Shown: positions 1-9,861 of the stretch, one piece after another
Position numbering within the stretch: the stretch's first letter is position 1
Layout of the letters: each line of letters starts with the position of its first letter
Source: Picochlorum sp. 'celeri'
Taxonomy: Eukaryota; Chlorophyta; Trebouxiophyceae
Length of the DNA stretch: 64,000 bases
NCBI GenBank assembly: GCA_010909725.1
Contig: JAACMV010000010.1
Location: forward strand, 1,093,501-1,157,500
Direction of reading: 5' to 3'
Translations under genes and position numbers: made by a program
Notes under the pieces: generated by a model
What the model was told of the DNA's origin: nothing
Seen by the model: only the letters and a program-made list of their open reading frames with translations
Database searches by the model: none

Positions 1-132
1 CAACGCCTGAGGCTCCTTGTTTTTCTGCACTGCTCTAGCAACCACAGCAACGGCGTCCACACCACTAGACGCCGTTGTTCGACGCTCCACGCTCTCCCAA
101 AATCGACTTCGACCAACAGGATCAACCCACTA
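1..132 (-). CDS. Possible exon fragment of a minus-strand gene cut by the left edge
   Basis: On the minus strand the frame that begins just after a TAG at 130-132 stays open to the window edge. It has a plausible amino-acid composition (Arg/Ser/Glu then Val/Ala rich). The TAG itself could be a splice acceptor (GTGTAG before TGGGTTGAT). There is no recognisable domain and no certain start. It may equally be a chance open frame. The rest of 133-451 shows nothing I can assign and presumably holds the promoter of the next gene. Confidence 0.2.
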
Positions 133-451
133 CACACCAATCTCCCCCATAAGGCGCAATCACAAGGGTTTCGTTATACAATTGTCGCACCTCGATCCGC
201 TTCAGAGTCAACCAACTGAACCCATGAGGTCCGAAATCTTGTTTCGTTTTAATATATGGTTTCGACATTGTGGTAGTTTGACACGGTATTCCGATTGTTA
301 AAAAAAATTACAAATTTGGTGTATGTATTACACGAGTGGGTCGACTGGACTTGTTTCATTTTGAAAACAAAATTGATTCTTGTCCATGCGTGAATCCATC
401 ACCTAGATCTGCCATGCAATAACAGAGAAATCATCAACGTAATAGATAGAT

Positions 452-1900
452 ATGGCTCAAGTAATGCGCCAGGGGCTTGGCAGACAGTGGTGGTGGAAGA
501 GAGTGTTGGGAACACAGAGTATATCTGGAGGTGGGATTCTTGCTCAAGAGAATGGAGATGGTGATCATCGCACGGTGTCCATTGATCGATCTGGGCTCAT
601 TCTACCGAATCGATCGGAGGACAAGGACAGCAACGCTGGGCAACACAAGGTGGACAAGGAACAGGAGACTGAATTAGTCAAGCATCTCCAGTCTCTTATA
701 CAGGTAGGGCAATGTGCTGTGTTATGTATGCATTCTCATTCTTAGAGACAGACCATCTCCTCTCGTAATCTTGTGCAGTTTCGAGGAGGACCGCTCACCA
801 TTGCAGAGTACATGTCAGAGGTGTTGACACACCCCACAGAGGGATATTATACGACGAGAGAGCACGTGTTTGGGTCATCTGGGGATTTTGTCACATCTCC
901 AGATATTTCACAAATGTTTGGAGAAATGATTGGGATTTGGTGCGTGGCGATGTGGCAGCAGTTGGGGTGTCCCAAGAAGCTCATGCTTGCAGAGTTGGGC
1001 CCAGGGAAGGGAACTTTGATGGCAGACGTCCTTCGCGGCACTGCTCCATTCAAGGATTTTAATAAAGCATTAGAAGTTCACCTTGTTGAGGTGAGCCCAC
1101 GGTTGAGATCGCTGCAGGCTGAATCCCTGGGATGCCATGCCCCATCGTCCTCATCCTCGTATGGACCCACTGTGACCTGGTGGAGTACTCTGGATGACGT
1201 GCCTTCGCCGCCTGATACACCCGTCCTATACATTGGGCACGAGTTTTTAGACGCTTTGCCCATCCATCAATTCGTCAAAAAGCCGAATGGGTCGTGGCAT
1301 GAGGTTGTTGTGGATATATGCAATGAAGCACACGATCCAAAGCACTTTCGCTTAGTCTTATCTCCTCATGATACGTTTGCATCCAAAACTGTTCTTCCAT
1401 CACGACTTCAGGACATTGATCGCGAGCGCATACAGCAATTAGACTCGATCGAAATCAGCCCAGCATGCATTGGCCTTGCTGATGGGTTGGCAACCAGAGT
1501 TGCACAGCAGGGCGGTGCCGCCCTCCTCATCGACTACGGACAAGACGGACCGTACGAAAATAGTATTGTAGCCATCAAGAACCACAAATTCGTAGACCTA
1601 CTCTCCCATCCGGGCCAGGCAGATGTCAGTGCATATGTAGACTTTGATGCCATGAGGACTGCTGTGAAGAGCAGCCCATACAATGCCATCGTCGACATGC
1701 ATGGCCCCATCGATCAATCTGTATTCTTAAAGTCCTTGGGTATAGACTCGAGGCTACAATCTCTGATGGAGGTGGCAGATGCCAAGCAACAACAGGCACT
1801 GCTGGATGGGTATAAAAGGCTCATTGGCAGTCCTGGCATGGGAGATCGATACAAGGCTATCTGTATAGGCAGCAAAACCACCATTCCAATCACATTTTAA
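452..1900 (+). CDS. NDUFAF7: NDUFAF7/MidA-type protein arginine methyltransferase (complex I assembly)
   Basis: Two exons, 452-703 and 779-1900, joined in phase 0 across a 75-bp GT-AG intron, give a protein of about 457 residues, the usual MidA/NDUFAF7 length. The second exon opens with the family's conserved start (RGGPLTIAEYM, then HPTEGYY and GDFVTSPDIS). It then shows the SAM-binding motif ELGPGKGTLM and the GHEFLDALPIHQF block. In animals the enzyme methylates an arginine of the complex I subunit NDUFS2 in the mitochondrial matrix, an early assembly step. The first 60 or so residues are not conserved and are basic and tryptophan-rich, consistent with a mitochondrial presequence. The frame is intact. 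It is the first of three co-directional genes, with TIC21 starting 61 bp downstream. Confidence 0.92.
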
Positions 1901-1960
1901 TTAAACCTCTGGAATGTAATAGAGGAGGATCGAGTCAGAACAGAAACGTAGGGAACAACA

Positions 1961-2917
1961 ATGTCGATACAGCATTGCTCTGCAACCACAGCAATAGATG
2001 CATGCCCTGCCATCCATACGACACATAGATTTTCACACAGATATCGATCGACATATGCTCGGGGGACACGGGCGATTGGAGGTGCAAGAGAAAACGTGTC
2101 ACTTGTGGGTGCCTCTTCTAGCACGAGACAGCGTCGCCGAGGTCACCAGGTACGACGATTTCACTGCGTCATATTGATCATTCATTGAGGGTGGAATGAA
2201 TGTGCCATGTAGGACAAACTAGAGGCAAGGACACATTCTTCAGCTTTAGAGTCTACAGATTTTCCATTGCAGCCTTCTGACGACGAGGAAGACGAGCAAC
2301 TGCAGATTCCAGATGTTGCGAGACAGAATTTGGAGAACGCATGGAGCATCTGCAAGCGCTATGGGTGGATATCCTTTTGGTTTCAAATGGTGTTGACAGT
2401 TGTTGCTGGTGTCATTATTCTCTTCTCCATGGCATTCACATCCCAGCAGGGCCCTCAGGTGTCGCTCTACTTGACATTATTCGGTGTTGTGACCGGATTT
2501 CTGTCTACATTTTGGTCCTTTGGCTACGTGCGACTGGCCAGGAAATTGCGAACCTTTCTTGATTCTGATGGTGCTGGGAATGCCCCTCGAGTCAGGCGTA
2601 GTGATGTCATCAACATGCTAGAAAAGGGGGCTATTATCAACATACTTGGAGCGGGTGCTTCGGTGATTGGTCTCCAAGCGACCATTGGCCTCTTGGTGGC
2701 GAAAACCCTCACAACAGCCACAGTCAACCCATTCCTGGCCTCCAACACAAACACATGGAACCCAGTGCTGGCATTCGATGTATTCAATGTCCAAGCAACC
2801 ACCAACACCCTCCTCTCTCACTTCTTCTCGCTGATAGTGTCGCTATGGCTGCTTAGGAGAATAGCAAATCGACCATCCGCAGCTCGTGTCGTCATCAAAA
2901 AGACCCCCTTGGTGTGA
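1961..2917 (+). CDS. TIC21: TIC21/PIC1 chloroplast inner-envelope protein (DUF3611)
   Basis: Exons 1961-2149 and 2213-2917 are joined in phase 0 over a 63-bp intron (about 297 residues). A second acceptor near 2272 is also in frame, so the exact junction is uncertain. Exon 1 encodes a Ser/Thr/Arg-rich, acid-poor plastid transit peptide. Exon 2 is acidic at first. It then carries the four hydrophobic segments of the family and signatures I recognise from land-plant TIC21: a TVVAGVIILFS helix, FWSFGYVRLA, NILGAGASVIGLQATIGLLVAK, and a final QATTNTLLSHF helix. TIC21 (also PIC1/CIA5) sits in the inner envelope and has been linked both to preprotein import and to iron transport; the sequence cannot decide between these roles. 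The frame is intact. Confidence 0.9.
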
Positions 2918-3008
2918 CGACAAGACGTAGGTATTTTTATATTTTTTTTGCATTGTCGTATTTGAATAGTATACAAGGATAATAGACATTTACATCGACA
3001 CATAAAAT

Positions 3009-3971
3009 ATGGTGAAAAACGTACTGATCATCGGGGGAAGCGGATACTTGGGTCGATTTCTGGTGGGTCATTTTCAGAACAATCCCTCAGTATGCGTCGG
3101 ATACACATCGCACTCGACTTCTCAGGCATTACATTTTGACAATCAATCAGTAATTCATCATAGGATTGATCTAGAGACTGGGGATGGACTAGAAGACTGT
3201 ATGAGAACTGTCAAGCCAGATGTTGTCATACATTGTGCTGCCATCTCGTCGCCAAAAGCCTGCGAGGAGAATCCAGAGCATGCAGAGGCGATCAATGTGC
3301 CAACACATCTGATATCATGCTTGAAATCGATGGATAGTACGCCGCTGCTCATTCATCTATCGACAGATCAGGTGTATGGAGGGTCCTTGGCCAATTCTTC
3401 AGAGACGGATCCGATCGACCCAAAGAATACCTATGCTCTGTCGAAATACAAGGGTGAAGAGTATATTCGACAGAATTGGGACAACTACGTGATACTTCGA
3501 TCGAGCATCATATACGGTCCGGAGATTCCTCCTGGTGCATCTCATGGGGTTGGAAGGCCACTCTTTGTCCAATTCGTGCAACAATGCCTCGAGAAACGAC
3601 AGCCTACCACATTTTTCACCGACGAATGGCGAAACCCTGTATATGTGGGAGATATTGTAGACGCTTGCGCCTATTTTGCGAGAAAGGCAGGGGAAGGACA
3701 GAGGCAGGAGGTGTACAATTGTGGGGGCCCAGACAGACTATCCAGATTTGACATGGCCATGGCCATCGCAACGAGGTATTGCAGCTCGACGGCAGTCGTA
3801 TCAGAAGAAGAAAAAGAGCGAATACAGCAATGTATTGTTCCTGCGTCTACACAGGATGTCACAAACAGAGGATACACATCTCCACCCGATATCTCCATGG
3901 TGTCCACCAAGTTGGAACATGAAATTGGCAAATCCATGACCAGTTTCTGTGATGGCATCACACTGCTATGA
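3009..3971 (+). CDS. Extended SDR of the RmlD / MAT2B-like type (NAD(P)-binding sugar-nucleotide reductase fold)
   Basis: A single-exon gene of 320 residues. The N-terminus is a Rossmann nucleotide-binding motif (IIGGSGYLGRF, the GxxGxxG pattern). This is followed by VIHCAAISSPKACEENP, the serine block STDQVYGG, and the catalytic YALSK (YxxxK) about 45% along. The order and the STDxVFDG-like block are those of dTDP-4-dehydrorhamnose reductase and its eukaryotic relative MAT2B, the regulatory subunit of methionine adenosyltransferase. I cannot tell whether it reduces a nucleotide sugar or acts as a regulator. No targeting peptide is evident, so it is probably cytosolic. The ATG at 3009 is chosen because the Rossmann strand begins at once (MVKNVLIIGG). 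Confidence 0.82.
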   Translation: MVKNVLIIGGSGYLGRFLVGHFQNNPSVCVGYTSHSTSQALHFDNQSVIHHRIDLETGDGLEDCMRTVKPDVVIHCAAISSPKACEENPEHAEAINVPTHLISCLKSMDSTPLLIHLSTDQVYGGSLANSSETDPIDPKNTYALSKYKGEEYIRQNWDNYVILRSSIIYGPEIPPGASHGVGRPLFVQFVQQCLEKRQPTTFFTDEWRNPVYVGDIVDACAYFARKAGEGQRQEVYNCGGPDRLSRFDMAMAIATRYCSSTAVVSEEEKERIQQCIVPASTQDVTNRGYTSPPDISMVSTKLEHEIGKSMTSFCDGITLL

Positions 3972-4026
3972 GTATTTTCATTCATTCATTCATTTATTCA
4001 TTCATGTAGTATATACACCCCCCATT

Positions 4027-4476
4027 TCATGATGGCTTGCTTGCAGGAGCCACAGAAGAAGAAGGCAATTTCAGTTTCAACTTCTTCTTGGCCATGGCAC
4101 CCACCTTCAAACTAATCTTCGTCTTGCTCTTCTCTCCCTCCTCCTTTTTCTTCTGTCGCTTCTCTGTAGGAGGCTGCCCAAGCATGCTCGTATCCATGAG
4201 CACACCACCACCCACCTCTGCCTGACCACCACCCCGCAGGGTGCTCAGCAACGCAGCATTGTCAGACTCTGTCAACAAGGCAAAGCTTGGCGCAGCCTGA
4301 GAAGGAAACTTCTCAGCTAGAGGTCCAAGATCAAACCTACTCTTCTCTCTCCGAAGAGGTTCATAGAATGGTATGTTCTGCAAGTAATCTCCCCGAGTGA
4401 AATCCTCTCCAAGAACGTGACGCATTAACGACGTCAGTCCATGCGATTCTACTGGATCCATATGGATGGATGCCAT
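4027..4476 (-). CDS. Small basic-tailed protein, possibly a MED19-like Mediator subunit
   Basis: An intact 149-residue frame, convergent with the SDR gene (55 bp between stops). The first half is conserved-looking and includes HVLGEDFTRGDYLQ and SRFDLGPLAEKF; the last third is a Lys-rich, low-complexity tail typical of nuclear proteins. The two blocks resemble, weakly and in the same order, the HNVVGDTEIRKGEGMQ-type and FDLxxLxExF segments of plant MED19, which also ends in a Lys-rich tail. That likeness is my own eye comparison and is short. The gene is divergent from the Cys/Pro-rich gene, with about 254 bp between start codons. The alternative is an unrelated nuclear protein. Confidence 0.45.
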   Translation of the reverse strand: MASIHMDPVESHGLTSLMRHVLGEDFTRGDYLQNIPFYEPLRREKSRFDLGPLAEKFPSQAAPSFALLTESDNAALLSTLRGGGQAEVGGGVLMDTSMLGQPPTEKRQKKKEEGEKSKTKISLKVGAMAKKKLKLKLPSSSVAPASKPS

Positions 4477-4730
4477 ATATGAATGTCAATAATTAATAAT
4501 TATTCAGGAAGGGGTGGAATTTATGCGCATTTGTATTTTTTTGAAAGGGAGTCCCGAATTAATTAGTCCGATGTCCGAGTCGGATTGAGCGTTGACTTTT
4601 CTTTCGAAGAATTCTTCGCTCGTGTACCGGATTGTTCAACATCTGCGTACATGATACAATTGTCCCAATATTCGTACTTTTCATACAAATAGCAGTCTAT
4701 GACATTGAAATTCAGGACCATTGAGCCATC

Positions 4731-5810
4731 ATGATGTACGCTTCTGCTGTTCGGGTCAGAGGGTCCAGGTTGCGTAACAACCTCGCAATTTTGGTTCTCT
4801 CCCTGCATGTGATGGTACTTTGCGTGAGTGGAAATGGGATAGAAGACACATATGTTATGCCTGACACGATGGGGGCACTATACGGGTATGGCTATGACTT
4901 GGCAACAATGCCACAAGGGGAGTATGCTGTTCAGCAGCCTCTTACTGCTGAGACACGGCAGGAAATGAAACGTCTGAATCAATGTGGACAGGGCCCGGAA
5001 TGCGATGCGAAGAAGTTTGAGTTCTTATTGAGAATGGCTGGATTGAAGATTGTGAAGAACAAGATTGATGACAGGATTCCTCCGTTGAGTCCACCACCAG
5101 TTGGACCCCCGCCACCGGTTGGCTTGCTTCCTAGGTGTAATTCAAGCCCTTGTGGGGCGATTGTGGATGGAGCGATACGGTTTGGGAGATGTGCGACAGG
5201 TGTAGGTGGTCCAACTGTTGTGTGCAATAGGAATGGGTTTAAACCGTTTCCAGAGAATTCTGTCCCAATTGGCTGTGGAGGGCCCTATGGCGAGTATTGT
5301 CACTGCTGTGATACCTCTGAGCCCGTTCCAATTCCACCGCCACCACCGTCACCACCCCCAACTCCACCACCTCCTCCTCCAGTGAGTCCACCACCTCCGT
5401 TGAGCCCACCGCCCCCGTTGATTCCTGGCGACTGTGGCCTTGGGTTTTGCGCTGTTCAAGTCGATGGTGATATCCTCTTTGGTGGATGCTATCGTGGATC
5501 TGTCGGAGATCCAGTCGCAACATGCGCAAAAGAAGGTGGCATTCCCGCCCTGCAAGGTATTGGATGTGGCAGGGAACGAGGATGTGTGTGTTGCATCAAC
5601 AGTGAAAGCCTGTGTAATGGAGGAGACGGGGGCTGCAATGGATATTGTGGATGTATCATCACCGGAGGAGGAGCAAACTGCAATAACCCCGAGTATCCAA
5701 GCTATGATCCTCCCCCTGGCAATGGTGGAGGGTGCCAAGAGAATCAGTGCAATGCTTTGGCTGCACAAAATGGCATGTCTGCTGCTTGTTGTCCATTCTG
5801 CCTGCCATGA
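4731..5810 (+). CDS. Secreted or wall-associated protein with two Cys modules and a polyproline spacer
   Basis: An intact 359-residue frame. A hydrophobic N-terminal segment at about residues 18-35 looks like a signal peptide. After an acidic N-domain come a short proline spacer, Cys module 1 (about residues 135-190), a long SPPP/PPPP hinge (about 198-228), Cys module 2 (about 230-285), and a Gly/Cys-rich tail ending CCPFCLP. The two Cys modules are duplicates. Both have a C-(4)-C pair, a V-DG-I-FG-C core, a VxTC/VVCN element and a closing CGxxxxxC-CC. The Cys-domain, (SP)n rod and Cys-domain layout recalls volvocine pherophorins and hydroxyproline-rich wall glycoproteins, but I do not recognise the Cys domain as pherophorin. 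The start could be 4731 or the adjacent ATG at 4734. Confidence 0.75.
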   Translation: MMYASAVRVRGSRLRNNLAILVLSLHVMVLCVSGNGIEDTYVMPDTMGALYGYGYDLATMPQGEYAVQQPLTAETRQEMKRLNQCGQGPECDAKKFEFLLRMAGLKIVKNKIDDRIPPLSPPPVGPPPPVGLLPRCNSSPCGAIVDGAIRFGRCATGVGGPTVVCNRNGFKPFPENSVPIGCGGPYGEYCHCCDTSEPVPIPPPPPSPPPTPPPPPPVSPPPPLSPPPPLIPGDCGLGFCAVQVDGDILFGGCYRGSVGDPVATCAKEGGIPALQGIGCGRERGCVCCINSESLCNGGDGGCNGYCGCIITGGGANCNNPEYPSYDPPPGNGGGCQENQCNALAAQNGMSAACCPFCLP

Positions 5811-5893
5811 GACAGATATGATGCCTGTTGTTGTAAATATGCTTGCTAGCACTCTCTTTTCTCTGCTTGCTTGATTTGCTTTCTTCCTTGCTT

Positions 5894-5920
5894 GAAGAAG
5901 AAGAAGAAGAAGAAGAAGAA
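5894..5920 (+). repeat. (GAA)9 microsatellite in an intergenic stretch
   Basis: A perfect GAA tract lies just after the Cys/Pro-rich gene. The surrounding 5811-6218 interval holds no gene I can support. It is AT-rich and presumably contains the 3' UTR of the preceding gene and the promoter of the next. Confidence 0.8.
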
Positions 5921-6218
5921 TGGCATTGTCATCATAGCTCTTGAGATTCTAACTCAAGAGAGGTGCAACCCAGAAAAGTGATCGAACATCTGCCTGTACA
6001 TAGAATTTATACATGCCTCTTGAGATTATTTTGATAATCGCTTGGCCCAGTTGAGACATTTTTTCGTTGATATCATGGAAGATAATAGGAGCAAGGGCAC
6101 ATGCGAAATATAACTCGCTTTAGCTTGCAAGTGCGGTTCTTCATGTGACAAAATCGCGAGAATCTTGTTTTATTTCTGATTGTAAATCCATTGTATCAGC
6201 GATTTAGGAGCTCAGAAG

Positions 6219-8150
6219 ATGGCCCTCCCTTTACACGAGCTGTACAAAGACAGAGATGTCTGGGAGTTTTGGAGGGAGACTGGGGCGTTTTCGGACGCTA
6301 TTCCCCGTATCTGTGACCACATAGAGACTTTAATTCTACGCTACGGGGCATTGTACGGCTTGGTGGTGTGGCTTGGGACCGATGGGAAGATGTATATGGT
6401 TTCCAGCAGGAACTTGGGTCTTGCCTTTAGGCTCATACCCTTGAGGCTTTTGAAGCAAGGTCTGAGGCCCTATGTCGCTGAGATCCTCGGATATCGACCC
6501 CATTGGGTTGATTGTATCAAAGTGAAGAATATATATGGACGAGGGAGCCAGGATAAGACGGGAAATAGCAAAGGATATCACAATAAGAAGGCTGCTTTCT
6601 CCCTGCTGCAGAAGAGGCTAGCAAAGTCGCAGGACTTGCCTGTTCTGGCTGTAGTATATGCAAACGATAAATATCTAACGCTTTGTCACCCTCAAAAAGA
6701 CACTGCGATGCAGAATTTAATGGACAAGGTGATACAATACTACCAATGCAAAATACAAATCAAGCCTAATTTCTCCTTGTTCCCTCCCTCTTGGCAGGTT
6801 GACAGCACACAGGGCCCTAAAAGAGCACCAAATACAGCTTGTGGCACGAATTCAACGAAAAAGAAGCCCAAAACAGGGTGTGACCAGCCTTCAGGAGATG
6901 AGGCTATGGAGTCTGTGCCTCCCTCAGGCTCGCTGGAGTGGTATTGCCGCGCGATCGAGAGTCCTAATGGTACAGGAGTTACTCCTCTAATCAAAACAGG
7001 AAGGATCTATGAATGGGCGCTCGCAGATGCGCGAATTCACGGGACTGGGGTAGATATGAAGGTCCATCACAACATGCTCGTTGTGGTGGAGTCTGGACAT
7101 GACGTTACGGAGCACATGCGCTGCTCTTGTGCTGTATTTCGTAATCAGTTTGAGCCTAAGCGATGTGTGCATACGTTGTATGTACGTGCGAACTGGGAGC
7201 ATCTGCGCAGCATGGCATTTGCAAAGGGAGATGATGTGGTGACCATCAAACAAAATAACTCCAGCACTGTTTGCTACTATGTGGATGGCTGCTTCGTCAG
7301 AACTCAAGGAAATAAGGGTCTGCGCTGTGACTCGGATAAATCATATAATTGCCGCCATATCGCTCGAGTGCGGGAGGCATTGCACCTAGTGGTGGAGACT
7401 GGAGAGGAAGAGAGTGCATGCACACCTGATTCCTATGCTTTCTCCTCTGATGATGACGGGGCAGAAGTCCTATCTCTGAATCCATGGATATCAAAGATAG
7501 CAAAAACGATTCAACAAATTCATTATCCCTATCGCGACGAAGTGAAGCGGGGAGTGATGGAACGGCTGCTGTTTGGCTTCTCAAGAGACAAGGAAGGAAC
7601 TCCACTTGGGCCCCTGCAGCCACGTATTCCCATTTCGATCAAGTGCAAGTGTGGCCTTTCTTACAATAGGAGGGGCTTTAAAGAGACAGATCCTGTCACG
7701 GTCTACATGAGAGCGCCGCACTGCGCCAGGTCGCTTCCCTGCATGATGTTGAATTGCCAAAGGGGTGCACCAGAATGCACCCTGCACTATACAGGCTTGG
7801 AGGACGGCCTGTGGCGGGCCTCCAAGACAGTGGCGATAGAGCTAGACTTGCTAGTACGATGTGCAAGAGATTCCGTTAGATTTGATGGGCAGTCGCTTAC
7901 GGCACACCGAGACAGCATCAGTGACATGTATGATATGGTCTCTAACAGCATCCCTACTGTGAGTTTCCTAGAGGCCAGTGCGTTCAGAGAGGCAGTGTAC
8001 GGCATTGATCGCTGTCTACATCATGATTGCTATTATTTTTTTTTTTTCTTTTTTTTTTTTGCAATTTCATCAAATGCCCATGTTGTCTTGTGCTGTTCGA
8101 TCAAATGGTCACGTCCATGGGACCATCACCTTCTTCTTCTTCTTGTTTAA
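6219..8150 (+). CDS. KDZ-transposon-like cysteine-cluster protein, transposase part missing
   Basis: An open frame of 643 residues without a recognisable host family. The middle contains a SWIM-like CxC-n-CxH cluster (RCSCAV ... RCVHTL, about residues 300-320) and a second C-n-CxH cluster (about 370-381). Near the end comes a CKCG start (about 472), followed by LNCQRGAPEC and then a HYTGLEDGLWRASKTVAIELDLL segment. This last arrangement (Cys pair, then a Y-G-DGL-RAS-TA-ELL stretch) matches my memory of the CxC5/CxC6 clusters that precede KDZ (Kyakuja-Dileera-Zisupton) transposases. No transposase core follows. After about 8030 the frame runs through a T-rich tract into Phe/Leu-rich noise, and the next gene starts at 8244. 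I read it as the 5' part of a decayed or domesticated KDZ element. A bona fide SWIM-domain host gene is the alternative. Confidence 0.42.
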   Translation: MALPLHELYKDRDVWEFWRETGAFSDAIPRICDHIETLILRYGALYGLVVWLGTDGKMYMVSSRNLGLAFRLIPLRLLKQGLRPYVAEILGYRPHWVDCIKVKNIYGRGSQDKTGNSKGYHNKKAAFSLLQKRLAKSQDLPVLAVVYANDKYLTLCHPQKDTAMQNLMDKVIQYYQCKIQIKPNFSLFPPSWQVDSTQGPKRAPNTACGTNSTKKKPKTGCDQPSGDEAMESVPPSGSLEWYCRAIESPNGTGVTPLIKTGRIYEWALADARIHGTGVDMKVHHNMLVVVESGHDVTEHMRCSCAVFRNQFEPKRCVHTLYVRANWEHLRSMAFAKGDDVVTIKQNNSSTVCYYVDGCFVRTQGNKGLRCDSDKSYNCRHIARVREALHLVVETGEEESACTPDSYAFSSDDDGAEVLSLNPWISKIAKTIQQIHYPYRDEVKRGVMERLLFGFSRDKEGTPLGPLQPRIPISIKCKCGLSYNRRGFKETDPVTVYMRAPHCARSLPCMMLNCQRGAPECTLHYTGLEDGLWRASKTVAIELDLLVRCARDSVRFDGQSLTAHRDSISDMYDMVSNSIPTVSFLEASAFREAVYGIDRCLHHDCYYFFFFFFFFAISSNAHVVLCCSIKWSRPWDHHLLLLLV

Positions 8151-8243
8151 AGATCCCTTGGCTTGTATGACAAACCTGGTACGATTCTCTCCGAAACATT
8201 CCTATTTCACCAGGAATGGCCGATCAATCCATAGAGTTTCATT

Positions 8244-9623
8244 ATGGAAGGCTTTTATATTGTTTTATTCCTAGTCCAAGCTGTTTTGGCTGGATATTTG
8301 GAATCTCATAATGTAGCACGAAAGGAGAGCAAGCATGGGGATGCTCCGAAGGATTTTGTTCAATTTAAGAATAACTATTTACTTGTATATTCGATGATGA
8401 TGGCAGGGGACTGGTTGCAGGGCCCCTACGTCTACGCCTTGTACGAGCATTACGGATTTGGTCGAGGAGACATTGGTCGCTTGTTTATCGCTGGGTTTGG
8501 CTCATCGATGATTTTTGGGACCATTGTGGGAAGTCTGGCAGACAATCATGGGAGGAAGAGGGCTGCGTTGACATATGTGGTGTCGTATATGCTTGGATGC
8601 TTTACCAAGCATGTCAACTCGTTCTGGGTGCTCTTCATGGGGCGCGTATTCTGTGGTGTGGCCACGTCTCTGTTGTACTCTGCTTTCGAGTCATGGCTGG
8701 TTGGAGAGCATTTCAAAAGAAACTACGAGGCTGATTGGCTGGGTGGTATTTTCTCTCAGGCAGTGTTCTTGGGCAATGGGTTGATGGCCATTGTGAGCGG
8801 GCTGTTTGCCCACTCTCTTGTGGAGACATTTGCGCTGGGCCCGGTGGCGCCGTTTGATGCTGCTGCTCTCGTGCTTGGTATCGGAGGAATCATCATTTTC
8901 AGCACATGGTCGGAGAATTATGGGGATGCTTCCCATAGGAACAAGAATCAGCAGGAAATTTTCAAAAAGGCTGCTGGGGTAATCATGGCAGACCCCAAGA
9001 TTGCGCTGCTCGGCGTCATGCAGGCCTTGTTCGAGGGTTCCATGTATACGTTTGTGTTTTTATGGACACCAGCGCTGAGCCCGAATGGAGAGCATATCCC
9101 CCATGGCATGGTGTTTGCATGCTTCATGGTGTCCTGCATGGTTGGATCGGCATTCACAGGAAAGCTCCTTTCCAAATCCAGCACCATCCCTCCAGAGAAG
9201 TATATGCAGCTTGTGTTTGGGCTCGCATCCGCCTGCCTTGCGGTACCGGTTCTCTTCGCTGGATCCGACTCGAGCAGCATGATGAGCGAGGGCATTTCTT
9301 GGAATGGGAAAATCCAACTGATTGCCTTTTGCTGTTTTGAAGGCCTTGTTGGTATCTTCTGGCCCTCCATGATGACCCTTCGATCTCAGTACGTTCCAGA
9401 AGACCTCCGCTCTACCATTATCAACTTTTTCAGGATCCCATTGAATCTGTTTGTCTGCGTGGTTCTGTACAATGTCAGCAGCCTACCATTGTCAGCCATG
9501 TTTGGCATGTGCTCCTTCTTCCTGCTGGTATGCATGGTGTGCCAAAACCGCTTTGCAAACATTGTTGCGCAGCATAAGAATGATGAACCACAGTCAAAAG
9601 ATCTCTTGGCGAATGCCACCTGA
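8244..9623 (+). CDS. MOT2: MFS molybdate-anion transporter, MOT2/MFSD5 family
   Basis: A single-exon, intact 459-residue membrane protein with about twelve hydrophobic segments. Family signatures are DWLQGPYVYALYEHYGF near residue 60, the MFS loop GSLADNHGRKRA, the NSFWVLFMGRVFCGVATSLLYSAFESW block, and a second-half helix with LFEGSMYTFVFLWTPAL. In Chlamydomonas and other plants and algae this family transports molybdate, the precursor of the molybdenum cofactor; human MFSD5 is the homologue. Cellular location cannot be read from sequence. The ATG at 8244 puts the first membrane helix immediately after the start, as expected. The gene begins about 100 bp after the KDZ-like frame and lacks any sign of its decay. 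Confidence 0.9.
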   Translation: MEGFYIVLFLVQAVLAGYLESHNVARKESKHGDAPKDFVQFKNNYLLVYSMMMAGDWLQGPYVYALYEHYGFGRGDIGRLFIAGFGSSMIFGTIVGSLADNHGRKRAALTYVVSYMLGCFTKHVNSFWVLFMGRVFCGVATSLLYSAFESWLVGEHFKRNYEADWLGGIFSQAVFLGNGLMAIVSGLFAHSLVETFALGPVAPFDAAALVLGIGGIIIFSTWSENYGDASHRNKNQQEIFKKAAGVIMADPKIALLGVMQALFEGSMYTFVFLWTPALSPNGEHIPHGMVFACFMVSCMVGSAFTGKLLSKSSTIPPEKYMQLVFGLASACLAVPVLFAGSDSSSMMSEGISWNGKIQLIAFCCFEGLVGIFWPSMMTLRSQYVPEDLRSTIINFFRIPLNLFVCVVLYNVSSLPLSAMFGMCSFFLLVCMVCQNRFANIVAQHKNDEPQSKDLLANAT

Positions 9624-9861
9624 TCCCGTTGCATCATCAGGTGATCTTAATCCAGACAGAGATGATTTGCTTTGACAACAACAAGGAGATGACTCGCGAT
9701 GCAACCCAATAGCATGTCCATAGTTCTAGAAAAAAATATATAAATTGAATACGATTGTCCATACGAATCCTTGTAACAGTTTGCCGACATGTTCCGAGAC
9801 ATGTTCCGAATTGTCGTAGTATAGTTTGCATCAGTCTGGGCGCATTCAATTGTAATAGGGT

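Noticed and set aside
4563..4808. Minus-strand 81-codon frame overlapping the Cys/Pro-rich gene start
   Set aside because: No domain; it covers the shared promoter region of two better-supported genes.
5349..5852. Minus-strand open frame of 167 codons, Trp/Arg rich at one end
   Set aside because: It is the complement of the polyproline region of the Cys/Pro-rich gene; Trp/Arg/Gly runs arise from antisense CCA/CCT codons.
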